Shown here: in pieces, positions 1 to 9,690 of the stretch
How the letters are laid out: every line of letters starts with the position of its first letter
Numbering within the stretch: the stretch's first letter is position 1
Origin: Periweissella cryptocerci
GTDB taxonomy: Bacteria > Bacillota > Bacilli > Lactobacillales > Lactobacillaceae
Assembly (NCBI RefSeq): GCF_004358325.1
Contig: NZ_CP037940.1
Coordinates: forward strand, 2,046,001 to 2,110,000
Direction: 5' to 3'
Length of the DNA: 64,000 nucleotides
Made by a program: the position numbers and the translations under genes
Notes under the pieces: model-generated
What the model was told of the DNA's origin: nothing
Databases searched by the model: none
Seen by the model: only the letters and a program-made list of their open reading frames with translations

Positions 1-866
<866 letters not shown>

Positions 867-906
867 CTAAACTAGGCTGACCAAGTATGAAGGAGCTAGT
901 TATTTT

Positions 907-2049
907 ATGAAACACATTAAGAAAATCGGAATTGCTGCAAGCATGTTGCTAATCGCGCTTATTTTAGCGGCTTGTGGAAACATTGATAACACAACGAGTG
1001 TTGAAAATGGGGCCAACGAACAGGATTCAGTGCAAACTACTGGCCAAACATCGAAGGATGATTACGCCGGTGTGATTAAGAATGGTCACTACCTTGTTAG
1101 TAAGGCGCGTGGTTTAACCGCCGCACGGAATAGTAATAATTTCAATATCACGAGTTTTGAAGCCGGTTTATTGGATATTTCAAAGGGCTATTACAAGCCA
1201 GCTGATTATATTTTCCAAGAAGGCCAATATTTGTCAATGGATCGCGTGCAAAGCTGGTTGGCACGGCAAACTAAAGACAACAAGAATGGTTTAAACCCGG
1301 TTGATAATGGTAAGAAAAATAACAAACGTAACCCAATCTACATCCAATCAATTGAAGAACAAGACTTTATGCAAAAAAATGGTAAAAAGTTGAGTTTGAA
1401 GGGGATGACAATTGGGATTGCGATGAATCCAATTGACTATTACCAAAAGCAACAATACGGTGCGACCTTTGAACAAAAAATTGATCATGACGCCATGGTC
1501 AAGTATGGCCAAGAAGCTGCCGCTAAGATTGTGCAACGGATTAGAAAGTTGAAAAAAATTCCAAGTAATATGCCAATTGCAATTGCGATGTATGAACAAG
1601 CCCCCAACGATAGTTTAGTGGGTGGTGAGTATTACGCTGTTACGCAAACAACTGGTGATAAAATTACTAAATGGGATAAAATGAATATTGCCAACAAGGT
1701 ATTTCCATTGATTGGCAGTGCGACTGGTTATGCAAGTAATGATAATAAGAATTTTCAAAACTTCCAGTCACAAGTTCAACACTTCTTCCCAACAATTGCC
1801 GGTTTAACCGCGCAAGCGCAATATGTTAATAAGAAGTTAGCGGGCGAACATATCACGATTACGACCCAATTCTACAGCCAAACCGAGATTATTAGTTTCA
1901 CTAATTTCTTAGCGCAGGTGGCACCGAAGTTTACCCCAAGCGGTGTGCCGGTCGATATTACGGTTAATTCAGCAACTGATATTCAAGCATACTTGAGTCG
2001 AGGTGCGGATGATCGTGACTTCAGTAGTCATGTGTTTGGTAGTTATTAG
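907..2049 (+). CDS. camS: CamS family lipoprotein
   Basis: A 380-residue lipoprotein of the CamS (sex pheromone cAM373 precursor) family. It starts at ATG 907 after an AAGGAG ribosome site. The first 23 residues are a lipoprotein signal with lipobox LAAC (C23), followed by an N/T/Q-rich linker and the CamS body. In enterococci and staphylococci the signal peptide of the homologue is processed into a heptapeptide pheromone; here the equivalent residues 16-22 read IALILAA, resembling AIFILAA. Whether any peptide is released here is inference. It follows ligA by 40 bp, and a rho-independent terminator lies ~270 bp downstream, beyond a repeat copy. Confidence 0.9.
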   Translation: MKHIKKIGIAASMLLIALILAACGNIDNTTSVENGANEQDSVQTTGQTSKDDYAGVIKNGHYLVSKARGLTAARNSNNFNITSFEAGLLDISKGYYKPADYIFQEGQYLSMDRVQSWLARQTKDNKNGLNPVDNGKKNNKRNPIYIQSIEEQDFMQKNGKKLSLKGMTIGIAMNPIDYYQKQQYGATFEQKIDHDAMVKYGQEAAAKIVQRIRKLKKIPSNMPIAIAMYEQAPNDSLVGGEYYAVTQTTGDKITKWDKMNIANKVFPLIGSATGYASNDNKNFQNFQSQVQHFFPTIAGLTAQAQYVNKKLAGEHITITTQFYSQTEIISFTNFLAQVAPKFTPSGVPVDITVNSATDIQAYLSRGADDRDFSSHVFGSY

Positions 2050-2064
2050 GTATTAACGCATTAT

Positions 2065-2272
2065 TGCCACTACGTGCCACGGAATCTGCTTGACGCACCG
2101 TGATGGAAGCCAAGCTTTCCAAGCCTGTAGTCTTGGAAAGTCGGCGTGAACTGGGAGAGTAACCGCTAAAGCGCTAACTCGCCTCATTTGCCTCGAGCGA
2201 AGTGATAAATCACTTCCCATTCACGGTGTATAGGGCTCCGCCCGCCAAGCAGATTCCTTAGGCACTCCGTTG
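2065..2272 (+). repeat. Structured inverted-repeat element, copy 1 (core only)
   Basis: Shares the inner terminal repeats of the family: left GCCACTACGTGCC, right GGCACTCCGTTGG preceded by CGCCAAGCAGATT. The outer ends seen in copies 7-9 are missing and the interior is diverged. Probably an old decayed copy just after camS. Confidence 0.7.
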
Positions 2273-2317
2273 GTTTGCATATAATGGGCTAACATCAATA
2301 TATAAATTAAAAAAGGT

Positions 2318-2358
2318 TTCCAAGTTATCTGATTTTGCAGGTGGCTTGGAATTTTTTT
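2318..2358 (+). terminator. Rho-independent terminator (camS)
   Basis: TTCCAAG pairs with CTTGGAA, with an inner CTG/CAG pair, followed by seven T. It is the first good terminator downstream of camS. Confidence 0.75.
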
Positions 2359-2378
2359 GTTTATCTGTGTGATAATTC

Positions 2379-2466
2379 CCACTGCGTGCCTGGAAATTGC
2401 TTGGTGCATCATGCTGTGTAACCTCCCAAGCCGGTTTGTGCTTATGCCTGCGAACCGGCAACGCCC
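2379..2466 (+). repeat. Structured inverted-repeat element, copy 2 (left end fragment)
   Basis: Begins with the family's inner repeat (CCACTGCGTGCCTGGAAATT, then GCTTGGTGC) and contains the block CTTATGCCTGCGAACCGGCA shared with copies 4 and 5, then breaks off. No right end is visible. The following ~230 bp (2467-2704) are AT-rich and hold nothing I can support. Confidence 0.6.
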
Positions 2467-2704
2467 CGTATAAAAAACTATGTCATATTTAAATCTAAAT
2501 ATCGGAAAGAAACTAGGTGTGATGATATACTTAAAGCTAGGTACACAAGCAATTGTTGCTTGATACTTTTTGATGTTATTAGTTAAAAATTTATCCGTAC
2601 TTGCACATTGTAGCGATAGCTATATATTTTGTATTAAAAAAATTTTATGCATAGTTCCGGAAATTTGTCAGTTTCTTTAGGATTAAATGTTCATTCTGTA
2701 TATT

Positions 2705-2921
2705 AACGGAGTGTCTGGAAATCACTTGGCGGGCGGAGCCTTTACACCGCGACTGGGGGAATATGTGTGCAACACATATTTCCGCTGAGGATGAGATGAG
2801 GAGTCTTGGGAATTTATTCCCTTAGAGTCCCAGCTTATCCGAACCTCCCAAGACCGTACTTTGGCTTGGGAGGTTGCTTCCAGCGTGGTGCGCCAAGTGA
2901 TTTTCAGGCACGCAGTGGCTA
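2705..2921 (-). repeat. Structured inverted-repeat element, copy 3 (reverse orientation, core)
   Basis: Both inner terminal repeats are present (AACGGAGTGTCTGG at one side, CACGCAGTGGCTAAT at the other). Internal hairpins include ATATGTGTGCAACACATAT and the near-palindrome GAGTCTTGGGAATTTATTCC with its downstream half. Confidence 0.75.
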
Positions 2922-2978
2922 ATATACTTGAGTTATTGTTTACCACAGATTAATGTAGATTACATTGGAGGGTTTAAA

Positions 2979-4118
2979 ATGTTAAAGAATAAAACGTCAG
3001 TGATGGCCGCCGCTGCGGCAGCTGTGATGCTTGTACCAATGGTTGCTAGTGCCGCAACGCAAGGTGGCTATGCATTAGCGAGCTACACAGGTAAAGATTT
3101 TAAGACTGTTAGCAACACCAAAACGACTAAAAAAGTTTATAAATATGGTTACTCGGCCAAGTATCAAGCAAAGCACACCTTTGAAACTAAGAAAAACACG
3201 ATTACTAGTACTAAAAATGTGAACGGCGCGAAAGTTTCCTTCAAAACTAATTTCTTTATGCCAGTGACAAATAAGAAATCTGGTGATTGGGGTAATCCGC
3301 AATCAATGGCGATGAGTAAGAATGATAAGTATATGTATGTCCTCTATACTGTCAAGGAAGGCTCAAACACTGGTTGGGTTATTCGTTACAACATGGCCGG
3401 TTTGAAAAAGTATAAGATTTCAAGTTCATATGTCCGTAAAGCATTTTCATATCACCAACAAGGCAGTAGCAACAAAGCTCAAAAGAAAGCCTACAACAAA
3501 GTTAAGCCATTTATTAAAGTTGGTAAAAAGTTCACGGCGGGGCACGGTCAATCCTTAGCGATGAATCCTAAAACGGGTCAACTCTGGGAAATTAAAGATA
3601 CGAATATGAACCCAAAGAAGGGGGCCTATGCCACGATTCAACGGATTGATCCTTCATCTTTAAAGCCGACTGGTTCGGTGAAGTTCCGACTTTCACCTAC
3701 GACAAACATGGGGCACAACCTGACCTTTGATAAGGATGGTAATGCCTACTTCTACACTTATGTTACCTCAAATGGTGGTACTGGCAAGAAGGGTAATGTT
3801 AAGATTTACAAAGGAAACATTGCCACTAACAAGGTATCATTTAGCTTAGTTATGCAAGGATTGAAGTACAATGCTGGTACACACTCACAATCAATGTCAT
3901 ACAATGCCAAGAAAAATGAATTGATGTTTGTTGCTGATGGTTCACTGCAATCAATCCCTGTGGCTAAATTAGGTAGTTTAACTGCCAAGGATGTACGCGA
4001 AACCGTCTTCAATAAGACTAAACGTGAATTTGAAACTGTTCAATTTGATTCAAAAGGTTATGCATATTTGATGACTAACCGGGGACCTGAAATTTTGAAA
4101 TCAGTTAAACCATACTAA
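2979..4118 (+). CDS. Secreted protein, probable beta-propeller-like extracellular domain
   Basis: A 379-residue exported protein of unknown function. The start at ATG 2979 is chosen because GGAGGG lies 7 bp upstream and the next ~22 residues form a clear signal peptide (hydrophobic alanine-rich core ending VASA). The mature part is basic and rich in K, S, T, N and Y, with repeated strand-like blocks of the type SMAxSKNDKYMYVLY, GWVIRYN, GHGQSLAMNPKTGQLWE, DKDGNAYFYTY and FDSKGYAYLMT. Such spaced blocks suggest a blade-type beta structure; that is inference. It resembles the protein at 14468-15952 in the KYMY, IRYN and GHGQ blocks. A transcription terminator follows directly. Confidence 0.8.
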   Translation: MLKNKTSVMAAAAAAVMLVPMVASAATQGGYALASYTGKDFKTVSNTKTTKKVYKYGYSAKYQAKHTFETKKNTITSTKNVNGAKVSFKTNFFMPVTNKKSGDWGNPQSMAMSKNDKYMYVLYTVKEGSNTGWVIRYNMAGLKKYKISSSYVRKAFSYHQQGSSNKAQKKAYNKVKPFIKVGKKFTAGHGQSLAMNPKTGQLWEIKDTNMNPKKGAYATIQRIDPSSLKPTGSVKFRLSPTTNMGHNLTFDKDGNAYFYTYVTSNGGTGKKGNVKIYKGNIATNKVSFSLVMQGLKYNAGTHSQSMSYNAKKNELMFVADGSLQSIPVAKLGSLTAKDVRETVFNKTKREFETVQFDSKGYAYLMTNRGPEILKSVKPY

Positions 4119-4136
4119 TTTGAATAAATAACCAAA

Positions 4137-4166
4137 GGTGAGGCTTATATAGCTCATCTTTTTTTG
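4137..4166 (+). terminator. Rho-independent terminator
   Basis: GGTGA(G)GCT pairs with AGCTCATC around a TATAT loop, followed by seven T; it ends the secreted-protein gene at 2979-4118. Confidence 0.7.
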
Positions 4167-4250
4167 GTTAAGCAAGCGTTTTATGTTACATTGAACTGAC
4201 ATTCTGGCAACTTAAAGCCTTTTGCTATCGTATCTTAAGCGGGTTTTGAT

Positions 4251-4256
4251 TATAAT
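4251..4256 (+). promoter_or_regulatory. -10 box (TATAAT) upstream of the CDP-glycerol transferase operon
   Basis: A perfect TATAAT lies 34 bp before the GTG start at 4290, but no convincing -35 box is seen at the expected spacing. Confidence 0.45.
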
Positions 4257-4289
4257 GGATTATAAGTATTTTTTGAAAAGAGCGGAATT

Positions 4290-6359
4290 GTGAATAATAT
4301 AAAACAAGCCAAACGGCAACCATATACGCCAGTGCTACTAATTGAGCAAATTAGTTACCAAGCAAATGATTTCGAGCTTCAATTAGCAGCAAATGCATTA
4401 CCAGATTGGGCAAATCAGCGGGTAGTTTTACGTAACCAGACTGGCTCAATTTACGCACCAGTTATTAGTGAATTAACATATCCAATCAGTGCAAACCGAA
4501 CTGTTCAGATTTCATTTGCTGAAGTTCAGACGGCAACGTTTAAGCTACTGCAAGCCGGCACGAATAAGATTACGTGGGATGCATATTTGGTTGGTGAGCA
4601 ACACGACCAATTAGTGCAACAACGCCTGGGATTTACGCAATTGGGGATTATTGATGACCTTGCGCAGTTTACCGATGAACTGTTAATCCGGCCAATGTTG
4701 TTAGAAGATCAATTGTTTGCAATTGATGTGTCGCGCCCAACAAATGGGTTGTTCGTGACCGCAACTAACGCTAAATGGACTAAACAAAATTTAGTAGTAA
4801 ACGGGATTGTGAAGACGACAGCACAGTTACCAGAAGTTAGTGTCAGTGTAATTAACAATATGGGCGCAGTCCAAATGACGGTCGCAACGAAGGTCACGGG
4901 GGCAAAATTTAGCGCTAAGCTACCGATTGCCCAGCTTCAGTCATTGGCGACGGAAACGTTACGGGTCGCACTGACTGTTGACCAGCAACAGATTCCACTG
5001 CAGGCTAGTTTCCTCCAAAGTCAAATCGAGCCCCGTAATACGAAAATCAGCCCAGAACTTTGGCTGAAACTCGTATTATCAGTTGAACGGGTTGTCCAAG
5101 TTGAACCGCTCGTTTTTCCAAAGCAAACGTGGGTCATGCGTAAAATTCGTGGTGGCTTTACCAAATTAAGTAAAGTATATCTACGCTATTTCCGGCGGGG
5201 ACGCCGGTTCTTATGGAAAAAGTATGCGCTAGTAAGTGGTAAACACCTTGCCAAGCAAACGACGATTGTCTTTGAAAGTTTTGGGGGAAGGCAGTTCTCT
5301 GATAGTCCACTCGCAACGTATTACGAGTACAAGCGGCGCAACTTACCAGTGAAATTGATCTGGTCAGTTAACCGTGACTTAGAACCGCTCGCCAAAGAAA
5401 AACACATTGCATATATCCGGCGCGGGACCTTCAAGTGGGCCAGAACAATGGCTAAAGCGCACGCCCTGGTGATTAATGCGCGCCTACCAATGTGGTTCCC
5501 TGGTAATCAACAACAGCTCTATGCCCAAACTTGGCATGGCACACCTCTCAAGAAATTAGGGGTGGATATGGCCCGCGTGCAAATGCCGGGTACGGATACC
5601 TTGAAGTATAAAAATAATTTTACTAATGAAGTTGCCAAATGGAATGCATTGATTAGCCCTAACCGGTATTCATCAGACATTTTCCGGCGGGCGTTTAACT
5701 TTAATGGTGAAATGCTTGAAATCGGCTATCCCCGCAATGATAAATTGTTTATGGATGATAACCCAACGCAGATTGCGGCCTTGAAAGCCAAATTACAGAT
5801 TCCCGCTAATAAAAAAGTAGCCCTATATGCACCAACTTGGCGTGATAATCAGTTTGCCAATATTGGTGAGTATACGTTTGAATTGCCGTTTGACTTAGCC
5901 CAACTGCGAGCTCAATTAGGTGATGAATACGTCTTGGTAACGCGGATGCACTATTTGATTGCGAACCAATTGGACTTTACCGGTTACGAAGATTTCGTGA
6001 TTAATGCGTCTGACTATTCTGATATTAGCGATTTGTATTTAGTGAGTGATGTGTTGATTACTGATTATTCGTCGGTATTTTTTGATTATGCAATTTTGAA
6101 TCGGCCAGTGATTTTCTACGCGTACGATATTGATGCGTATGGGGAAGAATTGCGCGGATTCTATATGGATTACCAAACAGATTTACCTGGGACAATCATC
6201 AAGGATACGACCGCGTTGATTAGCGAACTGCAGCAATTAAGTACTAATGGGTTCGCTGTCGATGAACGGATGGCTAAGTTCCGGGAATTATTCGTCGTGG
6301 ATTCAAAAGGGAAATCGGCGGCTGAATTTGTGGATTACATTCAAGTACACGTGAAATAG
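4290..6359 (+). CDS. CDP-glycerol:poly(glycerophosphate) glycerophosphotransferase family protein
   Basis: A 689-residue teichoic-acid-type transferase that would move glycerol phosphate from CDP-glycerol to a polymer or linkage unit at the inner membrane face. The C-terminal half is a typical Glyphos_transf domain: FESFGGRQFSDSP, AQTWHGTPLKKLG (about residue 412), ALISPNRYSSDIF, GYPRNDKLF, ALYAPTWRD and ITDYSSVFFDYA (about residue 590). Residues 1-300 are a variable beta-rich N-terminal region like those of the proteins at 23884 and 26383. The GTG start at 4290 is used because no in-frame ATG fits. The next gene starts 11 bp after the stop, so the pair is an operon. The exact acceptor cannot be read from sequence. 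Confidence 0.88.
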   Translation: MNNIKQAKRQPYTPVLLIEQISYQANDFELQLAANALPDWANQRVVLRNQTGSIYAPVISELTYPISANRTVQISFAEVQTATFKLLQAGTNKITWDAYLVGEQHDQLVQQRLGFTQLGIIDDLAQFTDELLIRPMLLEDQLFAIDVSRPTNGLFVTATNAKWTKQNLVVNGIVKTTAQLPEVSVSVINNMGAVQMTVATKVTGAKFSAKLPIAQLQSLATETLRVALTVDQQQIPLQASFLQSQIEPRNTKISPELWLKLVLSVERVVQVEPLVFPKQTWVMRKIRGGFTKLSKVYLRYFRRGRRFLWKKYALVSGKHLAKQTTIVFESFGGRQFSDSPLATYYEYKRRNLPVKLIWSVNRDLEPLAKEKHIAYIRRGTFKWARTMAKAHALVINARLPMWFPGNQQQLYAQTWHGTPLKKLGVDMARVQMPGTDTLKYKNNFTNEVAKWNALISPNRYSSDIFRRAFNFNGEMLEIGYPRNDKLFMDDNPTQIAALKAKLQIPANKKVALYAPTWRDNQFANIGEYTFELPFDLAQLRAQLGDEYVLVTRMHYLIANQLDFTGYEDFVINASDYSDISDLYLVSDVLITDYSSVFFDYAILNRPVIFYAYDIDAYGEELRGFYMDYQTDLPGTIIKDTTALISELQQLSTNGFAVDERMAKFRELFVVDSKGKSAAEFVDYIQVHVK

Positions 6360-6370
6360 GGAGAAGTAAA

Positions 6371-9358
6371 ATGGAGAAAAGTGAGAAATCACCGCTTGGC
6401 TTGCAGTTATTAGCAGTCATTGCGACCCTCGGGATTATTATTAATGGCTTGATGAGCCAATCCGGGATTATTAATCATTTGAATACAAAAATCCTATCAC
6501 ACCAGTTTATTGCTGGTTGGGGGATTTACGGTGTGACGTTACTCGGTTTTAACATCGTGGCGTTAATCGCTGGGTATTTATTAGTCAATAAAACGTTCAA
6601 AGTTAGTGCGGCGATTCGTTTATGGCTGATTGTGTTATTGTATTCAATCGGCTCGGCAATTTTATATTGGGCCAAAGACAGTCAGTTTCGGACGTTACTT
6701 GCCTTGGCACGGACGCTTGCACCAATTGGCCACAATGTCTATTGGTTAGCGACGGCCGCGGTCGTGATTGTCTTATTAGCACCAATCTTTAATAAGGTGC
6801 TGACTAGTTTATCACCAAAGCAATTGGATGCTTTTGCCTTGGTGTTGTTCTTATTTACTTCAGTTGAAAGTACTTTCTTCAAGGAAGGTATCTTCAACTT
6901 AGGTATGGGGCAAAACTTCATCTGGATGACGGTTGTGTACCTGTTCGGGGCCTACTTCAAGTTAGCGAATGTTGCTAATCGAATCAAAGTTTGGCCATTG
7001 TTGATGGGATTATTGACGGCTGGCTTTACGGCGGCGTTCTTGATTTTAGCTTCAATTCAAAAATCAACGCAAGATATTAATATCTATGGCCGGTTTATTC
7101 ACTTACAAAGTTTGCCAATCTTCATCGCTAGTGTGGCGGTATTCTTGCTCTTTGCTAAGTGGCAATCACGGAAGCCATTACCATTTATTGGGATGTTGAC
7201 CAGCATTTTAGTGGATATTTATATCATTTCAAAAACACCATTTATTGTTGTGAACTATTTGCAACCACACATGGTTAAGTTAGGCCACTTGCATTCAACG
7301 AAAGCGATTATTGTGTATTTCGTTGGTTTAGCAGTGTTGTTGTTTGTTAGTGGACTTGTAATTGGGTTGCTACGTTGGAGCCTATTCCAAGTGACTCGTT
7401 TAGATAAAGCAATTGATAAATTAACCAGTGACCGCTTAGTGGATTGGTTAGAACGTGTGAAAAAATACGCGCTCGCGCACAAAGTCCAAATCGAACAATT
7501 TGTATTCATGTTGTTGACGTTCTCTGTGTTAATTATCGTTCTCGATATGTCACAAGTTGACTGGTCAGTGAAGGAAGCTTTCTTCAATATGTTTTTACGG
7601 GCGTCAATTTTCTGGACTAACATGTTGATTTTAGTTATCTTCATGGCAATTTTCATGGCGATTTTCAACCGTTACTGGGTTTCATTAATGGTTATTTCAA
7701 TCGTGATGGTTGGCTTCTCGGTCGGTAGTTTTGAAAAATTAATTGCCCGCCAAGAACCCGTGTTACCTGCTGATATTTCAGAATTAGGTAGCTTCTCTGA
7801 ATTAGCTGGGATGGTTTCTAAAAACTTGCTGATTGGAGCCGTAATTGGCCTCGTCATTTTGATTGTGATTACGGTGGCCTTACAATGGCGCTCACGAATT
7901 AAAAAGTCATTTGGCTGGCGGATGCGGCTTGTCCTCCTAGTCATTGGTGCCTTAGGGGTTTCATCATTTTACACGTTAAATCATGAAACTTCATTAGCGC
8001 ACAAGTACATGACTTCAATTAAGTTCAACCCTCGTTTCTACGATCAAACCAAGGGTGCGTATCGGAGTGGTCCACTCTTGACGTTCGTTAATAATTTGGA
8101 TGTGCAAGTTATGGCTAAACCAAAAGGCTATAACCAAGCAACGGTTGATAAATTAGTAGCGAAGTACCGGAATGTTGCTACTGAAATTAATAAGACGCGT
8201 AAATATGACGATATGGATAAGCAAACGGTAATCTATGTCTTGTCAGAAAGTTTGCAAGATCCAACGCATAACCCTGGTGTTAAAATGTCCGGCCAACCAT
8301 TGCCTTACTTGCAACAATTGAAGAAGGAAACCACGTCCGGTATGATGCTGTCATCTGGATATGGTGGTGGGACTGCCAACATTGAATATCAAGTATTTAC
8401 TAGTATGGCATTGAACAACTTCTCACCAACCGTTTCAACACCATATGTCCAAGTGGTGCCAAAGATGAAGGAAGTGCCTTCAATGATGAGTTTGTTCAAC
8501 TACAAGGTTGACGTGCACCCATATGTGGCAACTTTGTATAACCGGATTAATGTTTTCAAGGACTTCGGTTTCAACAAGTTCTTCTACCGAGGCTCAAAGT
8601 ATCCTTTGACGTATCAAAAACGGATTGGTAAGAGTATTCGGGTTTCTGATGACTCAGCCTTCAAGGAAGTTGAATTACGCTTAAATGAACATAAGGAAGG
8701 GCAAATGATTGGCTTGGAAACGATGCAAAATCACACGCCTTATCCAAACGTTTACCCACAAAACCAATTTACAGTCACTTCTAATGATTGGAATATGAGC
8801 GATGCCGAAAAGCAATCAATCGCCAATTATACGGAAGGGGCGCACTACACCGACCAAGCCTTGAAGAAATTCATTAAGAAGTTGGATTCATATAACCGAC
8901 CAATTACCATGTTATTCTACGGGGATCACTTGCCAGGTGTGTGGAACGCAATTCCAATGGATAAGTACGGTCTGCAATTGCATGAAACAGACTGGTTTAT
9001 TTACTCAAATAAATACAGCCGCACGCATAATGCAAAGCTGAAAAACACGAAGATTGTGAGTCCTAATGACTTTAGTGCCTTAGTCTTGGATCACATGAAT
9101 CAAAAGGTTTCACCATTCTATGCCTTGATGACGGAAGTGGCGACAAAGCTCCCCGCAATGTCAATTGACTCAGGTCGGCGTGCGAATGGGACTAATGACA
9201 ATGGGAACAGCGAGTTAGTTAGTCCTGATAACAAGCTGATTGATCCAAACAACTTGTCAATTAAGCAAAAACAAATCTATGCTGATTACAAAATGATTCA
9301 ATATGATATCACGGCTGGTAAGCAATACTCATTACATGACGGCGATTTCATTAAATAA
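6371..9358 (+). CDS. Acyltransferase-3-like membrane domain fused to LTA-synthase-like sulfatase domain
   Basis: A 995-residue polytopic protein. Residues ~1-360 are about ten membrane segments laid out like acyltransferase family 3 (compare the gene at 22734), but the usual NH/FH histidine near the N-terminus is replaced (IIINGLMSQ). A second membrane block (~370-540) leads to an extracellular sulfatase-fold domain of the lipoteichoic acid synthase type: E626 in VLSESLQD, T668 in GGGTANIEY (nucleophile position) and D852-H853 in YGDHLPG. LtaS-type enzymes polymerise glycerol phosphate from phosphatidylglycerol, so a role in transferring glycerol phosphate to a wall glycan is likely. Normal LtaS is ~650 residues with five membrane segments, so this is an unusual fusion. 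It overlaps no neighbour and follows a CDP-glycerol transferase by 11 bp. Confidence 0.85.
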   Translation: MEKSEKSPLGLQLLAVIATLGIIINGLMSQSGIINHLNTKILSHQFIAGWGIYGVTLLGFNIVALIAGYLLVNKTFKVSAAIRLWLIVLLYSIGSAILYWAKDSQFRTLLALARTLAPIGHNVYWLATAAVVIVLLAPIFNKVLTSLSPKQLDAFALVLFLFTSVESTFFKEGIFNLGMGQNFIWMTVVYLFGAYFKLANVANRIKVWPLLMGLLTAGFTAAFLILASIQKSTQDINIYGRFIHLQSLPIFIASVAVFLLFAKWQSRKPLPFIGMLTSILVDIYIISKTPFIVVNYLQPHMVKLGHLHSTKAIIVYFVGLAVLLFVSGLVIGLLRWSLFQVTRLDKAIDKLTSDRLVDWLERVKKYALAHKVQIEQFVFMLLTFSVLIIVLDMSQVDWSVKEAFFNMFLRASIFWTNMLILVIFMAIFMAIFNRYWVSLMVISIVMVGFSVGSFEKLIARQEPVLPADISELGSFSELAGMVSKNLLIGAVIGLVILIVITVALQWRSRIKKSFGWRMRLVLLVIGALGVSSFYTLNHETSLAHKYMTSIKFNPRFYDQTKGAYRSGPLLTFVNNLDVQVMAKPKGYNQATVDKLVAKYRNVATEINKTRKYDDMDKQTVIYVLSESLQDPTHNPGVKMSGQPLPYLQQLKKETTSGMMLSSGYGGGTANIEYQVFTSMALNNFSPTVSTPYVQVVPKMKEVPSMMSLFNYKVDVHPYVATLYNRINVFKDFGFNKFFYRGSKYPLTYQKRIGKSIRVSDDSAFKEVELRLNEHKEGQMIGLETMQNHTPYPNVYPQNQFTVTSNDWNMSDAEKQSIANYTEGAHYTDQALKKFIKKLDSYNRPITMLFYGDHLPGVWNAIPMDKYGLQLHETDWFIYSNKYSRTHNAKLKNTKIVSPNDFSALVLDHMNQKVSPFYALMTEVATKLPAMSIDSGRRANGTNDNGNSELVSPDNKLIDPNNLSIKQKQIYADYKMIQYDITAGKQYSLHDGDFIK

Positions 9359-9398
9359 TGTCGTTGTTCGTGATAAATACAGTTCATAATAGTAAAGT

Positions 9399-9435
9399 AA
9401 AAAGGGCTATCGAATTTTTTCGATAGACCTTTTTG
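9399..9435. terminator. Bidirectional rho-independent terminator
   Basis: AAAAAGGgCTATCGAA and TTCGATAGaCCTTTTT form a ~15-bp stem with T-runs on both strands. It serves the LTA-synthase-like gene on the + strand and the small peptide gene on the - strand, which supports the peptide gene being real. Confidence 0.9.
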
Positions 9436-9446
9436 TGTTGATGCAA

Positions 9447-9551
9447 TTACAACTTGGTGATTAAATCAGTGAGTTCTACGGCGCGGGTGATGACGATTCC
9501 GCCACCGAAAACAATTCCTGATAAAAGCAAACTAACTAACTTTGACTTCAT
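9447..9551 (-). CDS. Short hydrophobic peptide, candidate Rgg signal (SHP-like)
   Basis: A 34-codon gene divergent from the Rgg-type regulator. It has a ribosome site (AAAGGATG, 7 bp before ATG), a lysine-containing N-terminus (MKSKLVSLLLSG), a hydrophobic centre with a GGG turn (IVFGGGIVIT) and a polar C-terminal tail (RAVELTDLITKL). The shared bidirectional terminator begins 12 bp beyond its stop. Short hydrophobic peptides divergent from rgg genes are exported, trimmed and re-imported by the Opp permease to bind Rgg. That this peptide does so is inference from position and form; it is longer than most streptococcal SHPs, and the active form would presumably come from the C-terminal part. 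Confidence 0.7.
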   Translation of the reverse strand: MKSKLVSLLLSGIVFGGGIVITRAVELTDLITKL

Positions 9552-9591
9552 TGGTTTACATCCTTTCATTAAAAGTGTGTCACATCCATAA

Positions 9592-9640
9592 AGATAACAG
9601 AAAAATGGTAAAATATTAGTATCTCAAAATATATGCCGAT
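9592..9640 (-). promoter_or_regulatory. Candidate promoter and Rgg box of the peptide gene
   Basis: Read on the - strand, 9640-9619 is ATCGGCATATATTTTGAGAT plus AC, followed 23 bp after GAGAT by a -10-like TTATCT (9597-9592). The same motif precedes the surface-protein operon (10552-10573) in the same orientation and with nearly the same spacing (24 bp). Confidence 0.6.
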
Positions 9641-9690
9641 TTTTTGGAATTGGGTGGGATATGTTTTTCTGGGAGTTAAGGAGAATAAAA

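Noticed and set aside
2221..2461. Two reverse frames of 63 and 67 codons
   Set aside because: They cover repeat copies 1 and 2 and the camS terminator; no ribosome site.
7255..7668. 137-codon reverse frame within the LTA-synthase-like gene
   Set aside because: Antisense shadow; the + strand frame has family motifs on both sides.
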